The notes under the pieces: model-generated
Database searches by the model: none
Seen by the model: only the letters and a program-made list of their open reading frames with translations
What the model was told of the DNA's origin: nothing
Program-made: the position numbers and the translations under genes
Shown: in pieces, positions 62,027-64,000 of the stretch
Layout of the letters: each line of letters starts with the position of its first letter
Numbering within the stretch: the stretch's first letter is position 1
Source of the DNA: Rhodospirillales bacterium
GTDB lineage: Bacteria; Pseudomonadota; Alphaproteobacteria; TMED109
Length of the DNA: 64,000 bases
NCBI GenBank assembly: GCA_028824295.1
Contig: JAPPED010000026.1
Span: forward strand, 1 to 64,000
Direction of reading: 5' to 3'

Positions 62027-64000
62027 CTACTCTCCGTCTACAGCCCCGTGCGCCGCCAGGATGGCGGCCGTGACGATCTCCGACACGCGTGCGCCCATCC
62101 GCGTGATCTGCGCCGAATGCGTCAGGCCCGTCAGCATCGGACCGAGGATCTGGCACCCGCCCGTCTCGCACAGCAGGTGGACGGCAATGCTGGCGGCGTG
62201 CAACCCCGGCATTACCAGCACGTTGGCGGGCCCGTCCAGTCGGCAAATCGGGTAATGCTCCTGCAGATCGGTGCGCAACGCGATATCCGGCGCCATCTCG
62301 CCGTCGTAGGCGAAATCGGCCTCGCGCTCGTCCAGGATCTCGACAGCCCGTCGCACCCGCTCGGTTTCCGGACTCATGGGCTGACCAAAGTTTGCAAACG
62401 ACAGCAGGGCAACCTTCGGTTCATGGCCGAAGCGGCGTGCCGTCGACGCCGCGCCAACCGCGATGTCGGCGAGCTGGGTCGGCGTCGGCGTCTCATGGAT
62501 CGTGCTGTCAGCAATGAACAGCGTCCGCCCCCCGGTCACCGCGATCGAGAGGCCGAAGATCTCGCCGTTGGCCGGCGGGTCGATGACCCGCCGGATGTCG
62601 GCCAGCGCCGAATACTGATTGCGGGTGGTCCCGGTAACCAGCGCATCCGCATCGCCGAGCGCGACGGCACAGGCGGAGAACACGTTGCGGTTGCGGTTGA
62701 CGAGACGTTGGCAGTCGCGCCTCAGGTAGCCCTTGCGGGCGAGGCGCCCGTACAGGAAGTCCGTATAGGCGTCGGTACGCGTGCTGACGGCGGCATTGAG
62801 GATTTCCAGGCCCGCGGCCGACCGGATGCCCAACCGGTCCATGCTGGCCAGCACGCGCTCTTCGTTGCCCACGAGCACCGGGGTGCCGTAGCCCTCGTCC
62901 CGCCAGCGCGCGGCCGCGCGGATCATCCGGCTCTCGTCCCCCTCGGCAAACACCATGCGCCGCGGCGTGGCGCGCACCCGGTCACCCAGTACCTGCATGA
63001 ATGACGCCGTCCGGTCGAGCCGCGTGGCCAGGGTGCGCTGGTACTCGACTGCATCACGAATCGGGCGCTTGGCAACGCCGGAGGCGATGGCTGCCTCCGC
63101 CACCGCCGGCGGAATCTGCGTGATCAGCCTCGGATCGAATGGCTTGGGAATGATGTGTTCCGGACCGTAACGCAGGGTCCGTCCGGCATAGGCCGCCGCC
63201 ACCTCGTCAGGGACATCCTCGCGCGCGAGCGCCGCGAGGGCCTCGGTGGCGGCGATCTTCATCTCCATGTTGATCGTGGGGGCCCGCACATCGAGCGCGC
63301 CCCGGAAGATGTACGGGAATCCCAGAACGTTGTTGACCTGGTTCGGGTAATCGGAACGGCCGGTCGCGACGATCGCATCTTCCCGCACCTCGGCCAGGTC
63401 CTCCGGCCGAATCTCCGGGTCCGGATTGGCCATCGCAAAGACGACCGGTTTTTTTGCCATCGACCGCATCATGTCCGCGGTGAATGCTCCCTTGGCCGAC
63501 AACCCGAACGCCACGTCCGCCCCCTTCAGGGCATCCGCAAGCGTGCGGTCGCTGGTGCGGACGGCATGGGCGGACTTCCACTGATTGACCCCGTCCCGTC
63601 CCTGGTAGATGACACCGGAGCGGTCGCAGAGCACGGTGCTGCCCGGCTGGCACCCCATGGCCTGGAGCAATTCGGCGCACGCGATCCCCGCCGCCCCGGC
63701 GCCGTTGATGACGATGCGCGTGTTCTCGAGGGTCCGACCGGTCAAATCGAGCGCGTTCAGCAGCCCGGCAACCGCGATGATCGCCGTGCCATGCTGGTCA
63801 TCGTGAAAGACGGGAATATCGAGCGCGGCGGACAGCTGCTGCTCGATGATGAAGCACTCGGGCGCCTTGACGTCCTCGAGGTTGATCCCGCCCCAGCTGC
63901 GGGCAACCGTCCGAATGGTCTGGACAAACTCGTCCACGTCTTCGGTATCCACCTCGATATCGATCGCGTCGATGTCCGCGAAGCGCTTGAACAGGACGGC
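62027..64000 (-). CDS. maeB: NADP-dependent malic enzyme, MaeB type (N-terminus beyond right edge)
   Basis: 658 codons are present; the frame stays open to base 64000 (AVLFKRFADIDAIDIEVDTE at the edge), so roughly the first 100 residues are missing. The malic enzyme domain shows INLEDVKAPECFIIEQQL and IPVFHDDQHGTAIIAVAGLL; the NADP-binding domain has INGAGAAGIACAELLQAMG and FAMANPDPEI. The C-terminal phosphotransacetylase-like domain includes RRMVFAEGDESRMIRAA and LVTGTTRNQYSAL. It converts malate to pyruvate and CO2 with NADPH; the PTA-like part is regulatory. It precedes phoR by 18 bp, an unrelated neighbour. Confidence 0.95.
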   Translation of the reverse strand, partial: AVLFKRFADIDAIDIEVDTEDVDEFVQTIRTVARSWGGINLEDVKAPECFIIEQQLSAALDIPVFHDDQHGTAIIAVAGLLNALDLTGRTLENTRIVINGAGAAGIACAELLQAMGCQPGSTVLCDRSGVIYQGRDGVNQWKSAHAVRTSDRTLADALKGADVAFGLSAKGAFTADMMRSMAKKPVVFAMANPDPEIRPEDLAEVREDAIVATGRSDYPNQVNNVLGFPYIFRGALDVRAPTINMEMKIAATEALAALAREDVPDEVAAAYAGRTLRYGPEHIIPKPFDPRLITQIPPAVAEAAIASGVAKRPIRDAVEYQRTLATRLDRTASFMQVLGDRVRATPRRMVFAEGDESRMIRAAARWRDEGYGTPVLVGNEERVLASMDRLGIRSAAGLEILNAAVSTRTDAYTDFLYGRLARKGYLRRDCQRLVNRNRNVFSACAVALGDADALVTGTTRNQYSALADIRRVIDPPANGEIFGLSIAVTGGRTLFIADSTIHETPTPTQLADIAVGAASTARRFGHEPKVALLSFANFGQPMSPETERVRRAVEILDEREADFAYDGEMAPDIALRTDLQEHYPICRLDGPANVLVMPGLHAASIAVHLLCETGGCQILGPMLTGLTHSAQITRMGARVSEIVTAAILAAHGAVDGE

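Noticed and set aside
1-64000. CRISPR arrays, rRNA operons, prophage or intact IS elements
   Set aside because: No regularly spaced short repeats, rRNA sequence, phage structural genes or complete transposase were found in reading the window.

Overview
The window is GC-rich, densely coded chromosomal DNA from a bacterium that looks alphaproteobacterial, probably Rhodospirillales-like. The clues are the aerobic cobaltochelatase pair cobS-cobT next to a J-domain gene and a divergent bolA, an RNase E whose S1 domain is split by an acidic insert, an aroK-aroB-CorC block divergent from an xerD-accA block, a PstA with a long N-terminal insert, and small proteins of alphaproteobacterial type. No species can be named from sequence alone. 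No rRNA operon, CRISPR array, prophage or intact insertion sequence was seen; one tRNA gene is present.

Layout. 1-1043 (minus) is the start of rsmB with a very long basic N-terminal extension. 1164-7114 (plus) is a tight six-gene catabolic operon: MFS importer, SDR, 3-hydroxyacyl-CoA/carnitine-type dehydrogenase, beta-keto acid cleavage enzyme, zinc alcohol dehydrogenase and class II aldolase. 7145-11970 (minus) carries PBP1A, a hydratase-like enzyme and lnt. 11971-17268 is the loosest stretch: tRNA-Glu(CTC), a truncated TbpB-like beta-barrel gene, a DUF2236 oxygenase gene bracketed by two diverged direct repeats, and a LysR regulator divergent from a tiny alpha-helical protein gene. 17269-28657 is housekeeping: amiC divergent from rne, an aminotransferase, rpmB, cobT-cobS-J protein, bolA and DUF2889.

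28712-38234 holds an AEC transporter, CorC-aroB-aroK (minus), then on plus a small membrane protein, an exported helical protein, xerD, a malyl-CoA lyase-like gene and accA. 38265-46057 has an MFS exporter, a Nudix hydrolase, a small Cache-like protein, a TolC-like protein, the NfeD/SPFH pair and NhaD. 46184-54439 is an accessory metabolic zone: VOC protein, maleylacetate-reductase-like enzyme, enolase-superfamily enzyme, TIM-barrel epimerase, a NosR-like membrane iron-sulfur flavoprotein, a phytanoyl-CoA dioxygenase-like protein and a lone TRAP substrate-binding protein. 54617-62008 (minus) is the complete phosphate regulon phoR-pstSCAB-phoU-phoB, preceded by NADP-malic enzyme (maeB), which runs off the right edge.

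Functionally the window combines envelope synthesis (PBP1A, Lnt, AmiC, SPFH/NfeD), aromatic amino-acid and fatty-acid entry steps (aroKB, accA), cobalamin chelation, phosphate sensing and uptake, and two uncharacterised small-molecule catabolic clusters. The least explained pieces are the 1164-7114 operon, the tRNA-adjacent repeat-flanked region, the two-gene membrane/exported unit before xerD, and the long RsmB extension.
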